DNA from: Veillonella ratti
Lineage (GTDB): Bacteria; Bacillota; Negativicutes; Veillonellales; Veillonellaceae
Assembly: GCF_003992115.1 (NCBI RefSeq)
Contig: NZ_RQUX01000002.1
Span: 119,472-183,471 of the forward strand
Direction: 5' to 3'
Length of the DNA: 64,000 nucleotides
Shown here piece by piece: positions 7,348-16,341 of this stretch. Under the pieces are notes generated by a model, which saw only the letters and a program-made list of their open reading frames with translations, made no database searches and was not told the origin of the DNA. Each line of letters opens with the position of its first letter. Positions within the stretch are counted from its first letter, which is position 1. The translations under genes and the position numbers were made by a program.

Positions 7348-9285
7348 CTACTGATTTTTTGATTGCACCAAACGCAATTGACCGCCATGAATCAGAATAT
7401 TCACTTCTCTATCCGTCAAATCAGCTTTAGTATCAAAAGAAAATCCCTTAGTAACATTCGTAACCGTTACGATTCTTGATTCTAATTGACTTGGGAAATT
7501 TTCAATTCGTAATACATCATCTTGAGCAATACGGTCATAATCGGTAGCATCTACAAAATTCAATGGCACAACACCATGATTAATAAGATTATTTTTATGA
7601 ATACGAGCCAAAGACTTAGTAATGATTGCCTTAACGCCCAAATACATTGGCGCAATGGCTGCATATTCGCGACTGGATCCTTGGCCGTAATTTTCACCAC
7701 CCACAATAAATGATTTGCCATACGATTCGGCCCGTTTTACAAAATCCGGATCAATACGGCTAAACGTAATTTGGCTAATCGCCGGAATATTGGATCGTAA
7801 AGCAGAAAACTGTGCATTTGCCGGAATAATATCATCGGTTGTAATATTATCACCTCTATATGCTGAAACATGGGCTTCAATTATCTGAGGCAACGGTTCA
7901 TTAATCGGCATCGGCTTAATATTTGGACCTCGAATAATCTCAACCGGTTCCGACGAAGTTTGTGGCGGGATAATCATATTATCTTCCACAATATATGTGG
8001 CCGGCTCAGTTACCGTACTAAGCACATCCGTTACGCCTTCACGAATCGGATCGGTAATGTACCCTTTTATCGCACTGATAGCCGCTACTTCCGGACTGCC
8101 TAAATAAATAGATGCAGCCAATGTGCCACTGCGTCCTTTAAAATTACGATTTGAAGTACGCAGCGAAACTCCGTTGGTGCGCGGTGCTTGACCAATCCCT
8201 ACACAAGGTCCGCAACCACATTCCAAAATACGAGCACCTGCATCAACTAAAGTAGATATAATCCCGTCGCGCAAGGCCATGGCAAAAATTTGGCGACTGC
8301 CTGCGGCTACTACGAGACTTACATCGGGATGAACGGTGTGACCTTTTAAAATGGCCGCCGCTTTTGCTAAATCGCTATAAGAGGCATTGGTACAACTGCC
8401 GATAAAGACTTGATCCAATTTTACCGTTCCATTTAAATCACTGACTTTGCAAACATTATCCGGCATATCAGGCTGCGCTACCAGCGGTTCCAACTCAGCT
8501 AAATCAATGTCGATAACTTCATCATAGTCGGCATCTTCATCCGGTAACAACGGGCGCCACTGTTCTTCCCGCTGCTGATGAATAAAGAATTCATGTACTA
8601 CTTCGTCACTTGGGAAGACCGATGTGGTAGCCCCCATTTCTGCGCCCATATTAGTGATGGTTGAGCGGTCATAAATACTCAAACAATCTAACCCATCCCC
8701 GGTGTATTCATATATTTTACCTACGCCGCCTTTAACCGTTTCACGTCGTAGCATTTCTAAAATAATATCCTTAGCACTCACACCCGGGCGCAAACGACCA
8801 TGTAATCGTACATTGACTACTTTAGGCATTTTTAAATACATCGGTTCACCGGCCATAGCCAAGGCAACATCAAGGCCGCCTGCACCAATCGCTAACGCAC
8901 CGATGGCACTACCGGTAGGGGTATGGCTGTCGGATCCCAACAAAATTTTTCCCGGTTGTCCGAATCGTTCAAAATGAACGGTATGACAAATACCTTTGCC
9001 GGCACGTGATAAATAAAGCCCATATTTTTTGGCAATGCTTTGCAAATACACATGATCATCTGCATTCTTATTATCTGCATATAATAAGTTGTGATCCACA
9101 TAACTAACTGACAACTCTGTTTTTACTCTTGGCACATTCATCGTTTCAAATGCTAAATATGCCTGGGTTCCGGTCACATCATGAGTTAAAGTTTGATCAA
9201 CCTTTACCGCGATTTCTTCGCCCACGGTCATGGTACCAGTTACCAAATGCGCCGCTATTATTTTCCGAGTTAAATTCTGTTTCAT
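7348..9285 (-). CDS. Aconitase-superfamily hydro-lyase (single-chain, clostridial type)
   Basis: 645 residues with both aconitase modules in one chain: the Fe-S half (GSDSHTPTGSAIGALAIGAGG; FIGSCTNASYSDL; ECGCGPCVGIGQAP, giving the three cluster cysteines; TSNRNFKGRSG) and the C-terminal swivel domain (GENYGQGSSREYAA with the substrate Arg/Ser loop). The length matches the roughly 640-residue putative aconitase group of anaerobic Firmicutes rather than AcnA (about 890) or LeuC+LeuD. It would reversibly hydrate or isomerise a tricarboxylic or 2-alkyl-malate-like acid. The ATG at 9285 follows TTGGAGGCG. It is the first gene of the leftward operon, divergent from the LysR gene at 9491. It could simply be the citrate/isocitrate enzyme, but its neighbours suggest a specialised substrate. 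Confidence 0.88.
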   Translation of the reverse strand: MKQNLTRKIIAAHLVTGTMTVGEEIAVKVDQTLTHDVTGTQAYLAFETMNVPRVKTELSVSYVDHNLLYADNKNADDHVYLQSIAKKYGLYLSRAGKGICHTVHFERFGQPGKILLGSDSHTPTGSAIGALAIGAGGLDVALAMAGEPMYLKMPKVVNVRLHGRLRPGVSAKDIILEMLRRETVKGGVGKIYEYTGDGLDCLSIYDRSTITNMGAEMGATTSVFPSDEVVHEFFIHQQREEQWRPLLPDEDADYDEVIDIDLAELEPLVAQPDMPDNVCKVSDLNGTVKLDQVFIGSCTNASYSDLAKAAAILKGHTVHPDVSLVVAAGSRQIFAMALRDGIISTLVDAGARILECGCGPCVGIGQAPRTNGVSLRTSNRNFKGRSGTLAASIYLGSPEVAAISAIKGYITDPIREGVTDVLSTVTEPATYIVEDNMIIPPQTSSEPVEIIRGPNIKPMPINEPLPQIIEAHVSAYRGDNITTDDIIPANAQFSALRSNIPAISQITFSRIDPDFVKRAESYGKSFIVGGENYGQGSSREYAAIAPMYLGVKAIITKSLARIHKNNLINHGVVPLNFVDATDYDRIAQDDVLRIENFPSQLESRIVTVTNVTKGFSFDTKADLTDREVNILIHGGQLRLVQSKNQ

Positions 9286-9490
9286 TCTGCTCGCCTCCAA
9301 GCTAACCGCTTTTTAATTTCAGCTTATTTCTCATAAACTAAAACGCTCAGTTAAAATACCTATTAAACATATTTCATATTCTTTAAACTCATCATACTAT
9401 TTTTAATCATTTTATGATAATATTTAATTATGATAGATATATAACATTTTATTATGCAATGTACAATCTTATATTCAAAAGGAGAGGCCT
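9286..9490. promoter_or_regulatory. Divergent promoter region between hydro-lyase and LysR genes
   Basis: A 205-bp A+T-rich gap between divergent starts. An inverted repeat ATCAT-TTT-ATGAT at 9406-9418 with nearby AT-rich dyads is a candidate LysR-type operator. No single promoter stands out. The layout (LysR divergent from its target operon) is the standard arrangement for this regulator family. Confidence 0.5.
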
Positions 9491-10396
9491 ATGGATATTA
9501 AGGATTTAAAAAACATAAAAACCATTGCCGATACCGAATCTTTTTCAAAAGCGGCAGACGCCCTATTCATTTCACACCCGGCCTTAAGCCAGGCTATCAA
9601 ACGGTTAGAATCAGAATTAGGTCTCACTTTATTCTTTAGGGACCGTTCACGTGTTATCCCTACCGAAGCCGGCGAGCATCTTATAAAAAAAGCAATTCCT
9701 ATTTTAAGTGCTTTTGAAGAATTGCAACGAGAACTTACACAATTTAATCACTTGGAGCACAGCACAATTTCTTTGGGCATCTCACAATTTTACGGACATC
9801 ATATGTTATCCAATGCATTAGCAGCGTTTAAAGATTATCATGATGATTTACACGTAAATATTGTAGAAGGGGAATCTCACTTTCTGGAACGCCAAATCAT
9901 CCTCGGTCATCTTGATCTGGGCATATTCCCCACGCCTATTTACTCATCGCAACTCGTAGCAACCCCAATTGTCAAAGAGGAAATACTCTTGGCTATTAAT
10001 GAAAAAAACACCAAAGCTTTGGAATTAGCTCAATCGTTGAGTCAACAAAATGACCCAATTTCCCTTGAAGGCTTTTCGGACTTTCCTTTTATACTCTTAA
10101 AGCCGCATTTAAAATTGCGGACCCTTGTAAATGCTATCTGCGAAGAACATCACTTTGCACCGAAAGCTATTTTAGAAACAGAAAACCTGGATACTTGTTA
10201 TTCATTGACTAGGGAAAACTATGGACTCACTTTGCTCCCCAATACGATTCGTAAAAACAAATCTGACTCATCTATCCATTTTTTCCGTATTCAATCAAAA
10301 CTCAATATGCGCGACTTAGTTATTGTTGCCTTGCCGGAAATGGCTTCCAGATTACAACTCAAAGAAATTGCCGGCGTTATGGCTAAAAAATATTAA
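9491..10396 (+). CDS. LysR-family transcriptional regulator, likely regulator of the carboxylate operon
   Basis: 301 residues. An N-terminal winged helix-turn-helix (SFSKAADALFISHPALSQAIKRLE, about residues 16-40) is followed by a periplasmic-binding-like effector domain. An AAAGGAGAG ribosome site precedes the ATG at 9491. Divergent placement suggests it activates the hydro-lyase/lactonase/carrier/aldolase operon in response to a pathway carboxylate, probably repressing itself. The effector is not identifiable from sequence. Confidence 0.88.
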   Translation: MDIKDLKNIKTIADTESFSKAADALFISHPALSQAIKRLESELGLTLFFRDRSRVIPTEAGEHLIKKAIPILSAFEELQRELTQFNHLEHSTISLGISQFYGHHMLSNALAAFKDYHDDLHVNIVEGESHFLERQIILGHLDLGIFPTPIYSSQLVATPIVKEEILLAINEKNTKALELAQSLSQQNDPISLEGFSDFPFILLKPHLKLRTLVNAICEEHHFAPKAILETENLDTCYSLTRENYGLTLLPNTIRKNKSDSSIHFFRIQSKLNMRDLVIVALPEMASRLQLKEIAGVMAKKY

Positions 10397-10405
10397 CCTA
10401 CACTT

Positions 10406-10545
10406 ACAACTTTTTGCCATTGATAGCAAAAACTTTTTATTTTTACAACTTTTTGCCATTGATAGCAAAAACTTTTTATTTTTACAACTTTTTGCTATTA
10501 ATAGCAAAAACTCGTTAAATTTTACACTTTTTTGCTATTGTATTT
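10406..10545. repeat. 39-bp tandem repeat with a central palindrome
   Basis: Three full units start at 10406, 10445 and 10484 (exact 39-bp period), with a fourth partial copy near 10525. Each unit carries a dyad of TTTTTGC and GCAAAAA. In the third unit the dyad is a perfect 22-bp palindrome; units 1 and 2 share one change that leaves a single non-pair. The array starts 9 bp after the LysR stop. Because 39 bp is 13 codons it also creates a spurious repetitive reading frame on the plus strand. Function unknown: serial operators, a strong bidirectional terminator cluster and a simple expansion are all possible. Confidence 0.85.
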
Positions 10546-10574
10546 TAAATAAACACTATTATTATTCAAAAAAC

Positions 10575-10622
10575 AACAAGCCTCCGCACACTTTCACTAT
10601 CGAAAATGCACGGAGGCTTGTT
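10575..10622. terminator. Bidirectional terminator between convergent genes
   Basis: Perfect 12-bp arms at 10575-10586 and 10611-10622 with a 24-nt loop, between the LysR gene (+) and the quinone reductase gene (-). An A-run lies on the left and a T-rich stretch on the right. Confidence 0.75.
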
Positions 10623-10731
10623 CTATTCAATTGTCAGTAATATAGGGGCTTCAAGAGGCTTAAGCACTGTAAGGCACTTTACCATTTTAAATCGCTTTAA
10701 ACCTTTTTAGCCTTTAAAGTTCAGTCTTTCC

Positions 10732-11265
10732 TCAGTCAAACTTGCCCAACGCAGGGATGCTTTCCTGTTTCAAGTATTCAGCATATTCTTTAGCATGTTT
10801 AGCCAAATCTTCATCACTCATAGTGAGGGTGCCTTTTACTACAAACGGCGTCAAGTAAGTCATGCCGCAGAATTCAGCCATAGCTTGGAACGGACGGAGC
10901 AATTCGGTAGCAGTGTACATACCGGCTTCATGGGTATAGTTAGGTGCGCCGGTGGAAACAGCCAATAGCAACTCTTTACCATGCAAAGCTTTACCGGTGC
11001 TGCCGTAAGCCCAACCATAAAGAAGCACTGCATCCTGCCATTCTTTTAACAAGGAAGGAGAGCTGTACCAATACATCGGGAACTGCAATACGATGCGGTC
11101 AGCTTCAGTCAATACAGCCTGTTCTTTGGCCACATCAATTTTGTTGTCCGGATATAAATCATACATATGGCGAACAGTATAATCACCGCTGATAGCCTGT
11201 TCAAAGGCTTTATTAATGCGGGATGCTTCAAAATTAGGATGGAATAATAAAACTACGGTTTTCAT
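10732..11265 (-). CDS. Flavodoxin-fold NAD(P)H:quinone oxidoreductase (KefF/MdaB family)
   Basis: 177 residues. The N-terminal VVLLFHPNFEASRINKAF segment forms the flavodoxin-like FMN/FAD loop, and a W-Y-S-S-P-S-L-L-K-E-W-Q-D-A-V motif follows the QFPMYWY signature typical of the NQO1/KefF group. It would reduce quinones by two electrons with NAD(P)H in the cytoplasm, limiting redox cycling. AGGAGG precedes the ATG. It appears monocistronic with a 227-bp upstream gap that I could not resolve into elements. Confidence 0.85.
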   Translation of the reverse strand: MKTVVLLFHPNFEASRINKAFEQAISGDYTVRHMYDLYPDNKIDVAKEQAVLTEADRIVLQFPMYWYSSPSLLKEWQDAVLLYGWAYGSTGKALHGKELLLAVSTGAPNYTHEAGMYTATELLRPFQAMAEFCGMTYLTPFVVKGTLTMSDEDLAKHAKEYAEYLKQESIPALGKFD

Positions 11266-11492
11266 AGGATACCTCCTGTTTTCTCAAGATAATAATATAT
11301 AAATTTTAGAATATACAATGTAACTATATTGAACTTTCTATATCTATTATACATCAAGAAACTTTGAGAATCTATCTTAAAATCACATAAATTAATGTAA
11401 TTTTATCACGTTAAAACAATTCTCTCCAAAAGCGTATATCCCCATCCGCAAGTCACAAGGCACAGTAAATTATGCGACCTTAATCGGCAACC

Positions 11493-12467
11493 TTAGTCGG
11501 CACTCACTGTTACTATTTGACCGGTCCGAAGTGACGTGAAAACCACGCGCCGCGCCCGTAATTCATAGGTTCTGCCGGCTCGTTCATTACCATACAAAGC
11601 ATCGCCTACCAAAGGATGGCCCAAATGAGCCATAGCCACACGGATTTGATGTGTTTTCCCCGTATAGAGTCTGATATCTACGGTAGATACCAACTTAGCT
11701 TTGTCCGCTTCAGTCATGGTCGCCAATTCATCGGCATTTACTTCGCGATAAGAGGTAGCCAATATATCGTCAAGTTGACCCGTAGCACCACCGAGCTGAA
11801 CACCCTCGACCTCTTCAAATACACCGGTGCCGTTATACACGGTGCGCGTTGGTTTGCCGTCTTCGCGCACTTCATAGTGAATTCCGTCTTCCCCACGTTT
11901 CATAGGCAGATCCACAATATTCGTATCCAAGAGTACCCCTTGCACAACTGTAGCATACCACTTCTCGAAGCGTTGATCTTCAATTTGCTGTTGGTAAAAA
12001 CTCTGCGCCAAGGCACTTTTGGCAATCACAATGCAACCTGATGTATCTCTATCCAAACGATTCAAAAAGCGAACTTTGCGCTTAATGCCATTATCTTTAA
12101 AATACTGAGCTACACCATTAGCTAATGATACCTGCCCCTTAGAATTCACCGTAATCCCCACCGGTTTATCCAAGATGAGTAAATCTTCATCTTCATAGAG
12201 AATAACGAGCTCCATAGGCACCGGATCATGATCTATTTTTTCCTTCGACATCTGCAGTCTCAATTCATCATTAAGCGCCACCGATTCCTTTGGATTTGTT
12301 TTTTTACCATTTAAGAGAACCAGTTTTTCTTGAAACAGCGTTTTCATAACTGAACGGGCCATATGCTTGGCATCAAGCCAAGCGCCAACCGTTTCAATAC
12401 CGGCCATTACATCGTCCGGACGCAATAAAAAGCACACATCATCGCTGCGATATGTTTTTCGTGACAT
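11493..12467 (-). CDS. RluA-family 23S rRNA/tRNA pseudouridine synthase
   Basis: 324 residues. The catalytic motif RFLNRLDRDTSGCIVIAKS carries the invariant Asp (HRLD type, here NRLD), and an N-terminal S4-like region (MKTLFQEKLVLLNGK) plus the C-terminal KTHQIRVAMAHLGHPLVGDALYG motif are present. It isomerises uridine in structured RNA; which site cannot be told, since RluC, RluD and RluA paralogues share these motifs. The ATG at 12467 follows AAGGAGGTG. It is 10 nt downstream of the helicase stop, so the two are co-transcribed. Confidence 0.88.
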   Translation of the reverse strand: MSRKTYRSDDVCFLLRPDDVMAGIETVGAWLDAKHMARSVMKTLFQEKLVLLNGKKTNPKESVALNDELRLQMSKEKIDHDPVPMELVILYEDEDLLILDKPVGITVNSKGQVSLANGVAQYFKDNGIKRKVRFLNRLDRDTSGCIVIAKSALAQSFYQQQIEDQRFEKWYATVVQGVLLDTNIVDLPMKRGEDGIHYEVREDGKPTRTVYNGTGVFEEVEGVQLGGATGQLDDILATSYREVNADELATMTEADKAKLVSTVDIRLYTGKTHQIRVAMAHLGHPLVGDALYGNERAGRTYELRARRVVFTSLRTGQIVTVSAD

Positions 12468-12477
12468 AGGCACCTCC

Positions 12478-15048
12478 TTATTCTCTGATTACATCAGCCG
12501 GTAAGTATTTTAAAAACTCACTTGGCTTCACGCCGCGGCCGCGATTATCCGTCATGGCATACGATATAAAGAGCCGCTCTTTAGCCCTGGTAATCGCCAC
12601 GTAAAAGAGTCGCTGTTCTTCCGACAGTTTTCCCTCTTTCAAAGATAACCAGCTCGGGAATAACCCTTCCCGAAGGCCCGCCAAAAACACATACTCAAAC
12701 TCACTGCCCTTGGCCTGATGCACCGTAATAATCGGAATTCTATCATTATTTTTAAGCCGTTGGTCCGGCTCACCCGCCGTAAGCGCTGCCTGTTCCAGCA
12801 TCTGTTGCAAGCAGGCTCGCCCTGACAAGTCGTTAGCCTGACCTTCCAAATCTACCATGAGTCGATACAAATCACGAATATACTCTACGCGGTCATTTTC
12901 TTTACGTTCCGCATAATAGGCAAGCACGCCCATATCATTCATGATATACGCCAAAAGGGCCGATGGCTTATCCGTCAAAATCTTGCGGCGCAAGGTTGCC
13001 ATCTGTGAAGCCATGGTGGCAAAGGAGTTTTTAAAATTACTGATTAAAGCGCGGCGCTGATCTGCCGTTGATTTTATATTATGCTCAATCGCATAGAGCA
13101 GTAGCAGTGCCGTAGCACGAATATCATCCATCGCATTATGAGTCGGTTTGTGATTGATTGGGAAATATTCACTCAAAAAGCCCAACTTATGGTTCGGCAA
13201 ACGGGGATAAAAACGACGGAAAATATCCAAGGTATCATACACATCGGCAAATTCCGGTGTTCCCAAATTATGACGAGCCAATTCGTTGGTAAAAATGCTG
13301 ATATCATAGTTTACATTATGACCGACAATAACGGCCCCTTTAGCAAACTCCTTAAATTCAGCCAATACGGTAGCCGCATCTTCGCCGACTTCAGCCAGCT
13401 TTTCATCGGTAAACCCGTGTACGGCCGCTGAATCACCGACTGATTTCGACGGGCGAATAAAGCGTTCAAAAATCTCACCTTCCGAACCATCTGGATTGAG
13501 CTTGCACGCCGCGATTTGAATAATTTCATCACGGGTTGTGTCGGTCCCCGTACTTTCCACATCATAGACCACAATCTTACCGGCTGTAAGGCCTTGCAAA
13601 AGTCCGTCATACGGTTCTTTTTCAAAAATCTGCATATCCATAAAGTCGGTCAAGCGCAGCCCCATAGTCCGCACCGCTTCGCTTTCAATTTGCTGAATAC
13701 GAGCCTCACCGATACCTTTCACATAGCGCATAATAATACGCTTGGCACTCACTGCATCGTGCGGGTTCAGTAACAGTTTGAAATAAGCCATTACATCTTT
13801 AATTTCTTGGCGACGGAAGAATTTATATTCATCAATAATCATAAATTGACGCTGTTCTTCAGGGGCTACATGCTCATTAAAACGCTCAAACAGAGCGCTC
13901 AAGTACTGAGCCTGTGAGTTCTGGCGCACCAAGATACCGATTTTGGCATCTTTTGGCAAAGTCTGAATGGTATCAAAGATATACGCCCCTTCTTTCCATT
14001 CCGTGGGCGCCTTGTGCACCACGATAGGCTCACCCGGCGTCTTACTGGCGGCAAACGGTTTTTCCTGATAAAATTCACCGATTAACCGCGGGAACATGCG
14101 CTCTAACACGGCAAACGATGCGTCAAACAGATACTTATTGGCTCGATAGTTTTCATAAAAGACAATCACGTCCGGTGAAAACTCCGCCTTATACTCAGAC
14201 AGGAGCCGTTCCGGATTGGAGCCGCGCCATTCATAAATAGTCTGAAAATAGTCGCCGCAAAGAAGCACATGATTACCCTGCCACAGATATTTCATAACCA
14301 TACATTCCAAATCGCTGGTGTCCTGCATTTCATCTACATTGATATAGCGATAGCGACTGCGCCAGCGCTCCCGTACGGTTTCAACTTGAAACAGGCGGTG
14401 TACCAAGGTAATCAAATCGGTAAAATCGACGCCGTGCACGCCCGCCAAAGCCTGCTCATAACCGACTAAAGCTTCATACCCTTTGGCACGAAAGTCCGCC
14501 AAATCCGAGGGATTGAGTTTTTCAAAAAAACGCTCCATCGTCAATCGTTGTTCTATAAAAAGGCGATCGATAGTCGTTCCATAATCGCGCGCCGCATTAT
14601 CACTGTAATATCCCCATATAGACCGATATTCCTTCACATGACTGATAAGATTGAAGAACATGGTTTCCTTCATGCCCACCGGCAACCATGGGGCAAGTAA
14701 TTCCTGACAATCTACTTCATCGTAAATGGCCATGTCAAAATACAGACTATCGTCACGTTTACTCTCCTCTTGCAGGACTTTATAACAAAAGCTGTGAAAG
14801 GTGCTTACCTCCACAGCTTTAGCTGCCGGTCCCGCCATGGCCAAAATGCGATCCTTCATTTCACGACATGCCTTATTGGTAAATGTCATGCAAAGAATTT
14901 CCTCGCCTTTAGCCGCGCCACTTTGAATAATATGCGCTACACGGTGAGCCAGCGTATTTGTTTTTCCCGTACCTGCCGAGGCCAGTAACAGTATGTTATT
15001 CGTCAACGTATTCACCACACGCTGCTGGGCTTCATTTAACTGAGCCAT
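12478..15048 (-). CDS. UvrD/PcrA-type helicase with embedded DEDDh exonuclease domain
   Basis: 856 residues. Helicase superfamily 1 motifs: Walker A LLASAGTGKT (21-30), motif II DEMQD (239-243), GDYFQTIYEWRG (motif III), TVHQAKGSEFEYV (motif V, about 775) and VAITRAKERLF (motif VI, about 817). Between the first half of the 2A/2B region (ending about 485) and motif V a complete DnaQ-like exonuclease is inserted: D496/E498 (YDVESTG), D582 (GHNVNYD), H637 and D642 (THNAMDDIRA). So one chain should unwind DNA 3'-5' and trim 3' ends. GGAGG precedes the ATG at 15048. It sits next to the recR-dnaX replication/repair block and would act on blocked forks or recombination intermediates. Confidence 0.92.
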   Translation of the reverse strand: MAQLNEAQQRVVNTLTNNILLLASAGTGKTNTLAHRVAHIIQSGAAKGEEILCMTFTNKACREMKDRILAMAGPAAKAVEVSTFHSFCYKVLQEESKRDDSLYFDMAIYDEVDCQELLAPWLPVGMKETMFFNLISHVKEYRSIWGYYSDNAARDYGTTIDRLFIEQRLTMERFFEKLNPSDLADFRAKGYEALVGYEQALAGVHGVDFTDLITLVHRLFQVETVRERWRSRYRYINVDEMQDTSDLECMVMKYLWQGNHVLLCGDYFQTIYEWRGSNPERLLSEYKAEFSPDVIVFYENYRANKYLFDASFAVLERMFPRLIGEFYQEKPFAASKTPGEPIVVHKAPTEWKEGAYIFDTIQTLPKDAKIGILVRQNSQAQYLSALFERFNEHVAPEEQRQFMIIDEYKFFRRQEIKDVMAYFKLLLNPHDAVSAKRIIMRYVKGIGEARIQQIESEAVRTMGLRLTDFMDMQIFEKEPYDGLLQGLTAGKIVVYDVESTGTDTTRDEIIQIAACKLNPDGSEGEIFERFIRPSKSVGDSAAVHGFTDEKLAEVGEDAATVLAEFKEFAKGAVIVGHNVNYDISIFTNELARHNLGTPEFADVYDTLDIFRRFYPRLPNHKLGFLSEYFPINHKPTHNAMDDIRATALLLLYAIEHNIKSTADQRRALISNFKNSFATMASQMATLRRKILTDKPSALLAYIMNDMGVLAYYAERKENDRVEYIRDLYRLMVDLEGQANDLSGRACLQQMLEQAALTAGEPDQRLKNNDRIPIITVHQAKGSEFEYVFLAGLREGLFPSWLSLKEGKLSEEQRLFYVAITRAKERLFISYAMTDNRGRGVKPSEFLKYLPADVIRE

Positions 15049-15067
15049 ACTGACTGCCTCCTTTATA

Positions 15068-15301
15068 TTACATGCCGTGCATCAAAGCCACGACGATTAC
15101 CGGAATCGGGCCCAAGACAGCTGTCAAAAACCACATGAGTACGGTCATATCCACCGGAATATGCAAGAAATTTACACTCACATAATACGCTGCATAGCCC
15201 AAGATCAGGTTGAAACCGACCCTTTTAATTGTATAGAATGCTACTTTAAAAATTGTATAAATAACAACGACTGCTACAGCAGCAGTTACCACTAAATCCA
15301 T
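15068..15301 (-). CDS. BofA-like small membrane protein
   Basis: 77 residues, almost entirely two hydrophobic segments with a central N-x-I-L-G-Y stretch and the closing G-P-I-P-V-I-V-V-A-L segment, resembling the GxPGxxxxx end of the pro-sigma-K processing inhibitor BofA family. In Bacillus the order is dnaX-yaaK-recR-yaaL-bofA, and here the gene directly follows recR (10-nt gap), which supports the call. In a probably non-sporulating organism the role is unclear; it may be a relic or may inhibit another membrane protease. Confidence 0.65.
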   Translation of the reverse strand: MDLVVTAAVAVVVIYTIFKVAFYTIKRVGFNLILGYAAYYVSVNFLHIPVDMTVLMWFLTAVLGPIPVIVVALMHGM

Positions 15302-15311
15302 TCGAAAAGCC

Positions 15312-15902
15312 TCACATTTCCCGGCGGTTCATAACCGCCCCGCCGATAGTCAATTCATCGGCATATTCAATATCACCGCCAACCGGCACACCGCGGGCAA
15401 TACGCGTTACTTTAATACCGATCGGTTTTAATAAACGTGCCAAATAAAGAGCCGTTGCTTCCCCTTCCGGATCCGGATCGGTGGCGAGAATGACTTCCTT
15501 CACGGTTTCATCGCGCAAACGATTCAATAATTCCTTAATACGGATATCTTCCACACCGATGCCTTCCAGTGGTGATAAAGCCCCTTCCAGCACATGATAT
15601 ACACCTTTATAATCGCCGCTTCGTTCAATGGCTACCACATCGCGCGATGTTTCCACCACACAAATGATGCTGTGGTCGCGCATTTCATTGGCACAAAATT
15701 CGCAAGGATCCTGCGCCGACAGATTGAAACAAACGGAACAGCGTTTGGTAGCCGCTTTAGCCTGCTCAATTGTTTCAATCAACGTAGCCACTTCATCAGC
15801 CGGCAATTCTACCAAGTGATACGCCAAACGCCGAGCCGATTTAGCGCCGATGCCCGGCAAGCGGCGCAACTCTTCCACTAAGCGTTCTAAGGGATTTGCC
15901 AT
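15312..15902 (-). CDS. recR: Recombination mediator RecR
   Basis: 196 residues, the standard RecR length. N-terminal helix-hairpin-helix (RRLPGIGAKSARRLAYHL), C4 zinc finger (CSVCFNLSAQDPCEFC), Toprim domain (ICVVETSRDVVAIE; ATDPDPEGEATALYL) and the C-terminal Walker B-like end. It acts with RecF/RecO to load RecA at gaps. The start codon is 1 nt after the ebfC stop, so translation is coupled. Confidence 0.97.
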   Translation of the reverse strand: MANPLERLVEELRRLPGIGAKSARRLAYHLVELPADEVATLIETIEQAKAATKRCSVCFNLSAQDPCEFCANEMRDHSIICVVETSRDVVAIERSGDYKGVYHVLEGALSPLEGIGVEDIRIKELLNRLRDETVKEVILATDPDPEGEATALYLARLLKPIGIKVTRIARGVPVGGDIEYADELTIGGAVMNRREM

Positions 15903-15903
15903 C

Positions 15904-16239
15904 TTAGAACATACCCGGTAATTTCATGCCGCCTGTTACTTTGCTCATTTCCTGAGCCATCATGTCGTCAACTTTTTGACCGGCTGCATTTACGGCAGAT
16001 AATACTAAGTCTTCCAACATTTCCATATCGTCAGTATCGACTACGGAAGGGTCGATTTTAACGGATTGAACAATTTTTTCACCGTTCATCACGATAGTTA
16101 CGGCACCGCCGCCTACGGAAGCATCAACTGTTTTAGTTTTTAATTCTTCCTGCATTTTCTGCATATCTGCCTGCATTTTCTGCACTTTTTTCATCATACC
16201 CTGCATATTGCCCATATTTGGCATACCTTTACCGAACAT
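15904..16239 (-). CDS. ebfC: Nucleoid-associated protein of the YbaB/EbfC family
   Basis: 111 residues. A methionine-rich N-terminus ([22 protein letters not shown]) leads into an amphipathic helix, then the core [22 protein letters not shown] strand region typical of YbaB dimers that bind DNA as tweezers. Placement between dnaX and recR is conserved in bacteria. AAAGGAGGAAC precedes the ATG. Confidence 0.95.
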   Translation of the reverse strand: MFGKGMPNMGNMQGMMKKVQKMQADMQKMQEELKTKTVDASVGGGAVTIVMNGEKIVQSVKIDPSVVDTDDMEMLEDLVLSAVNAAGQKVDDMMAQEMSKVTGGMKLPGMF

Positions 16240-16341
16240 TATTGTTCCTCCTTTTAAAAACCATTATTTTAAAAAATTAATATATTTCTATAATAAAAGC
16301 TTGCTCGCTCATTATATGAAAGTCTTTATATCGTTCGCGCT

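Noticed and set aside
10406..10545. CRISPR array
   Set aside because: Units are contiguous tandem repeats with no unique spacers and no cas genes nearby.
10323..10640. Open frame downstream of the LysR gene with 13-residue repeats
   Set aside because: It is only the translation of the 39-bp palindromic repeat in a frame overlapping the LysR end; no ribosome site and no family resemblance.
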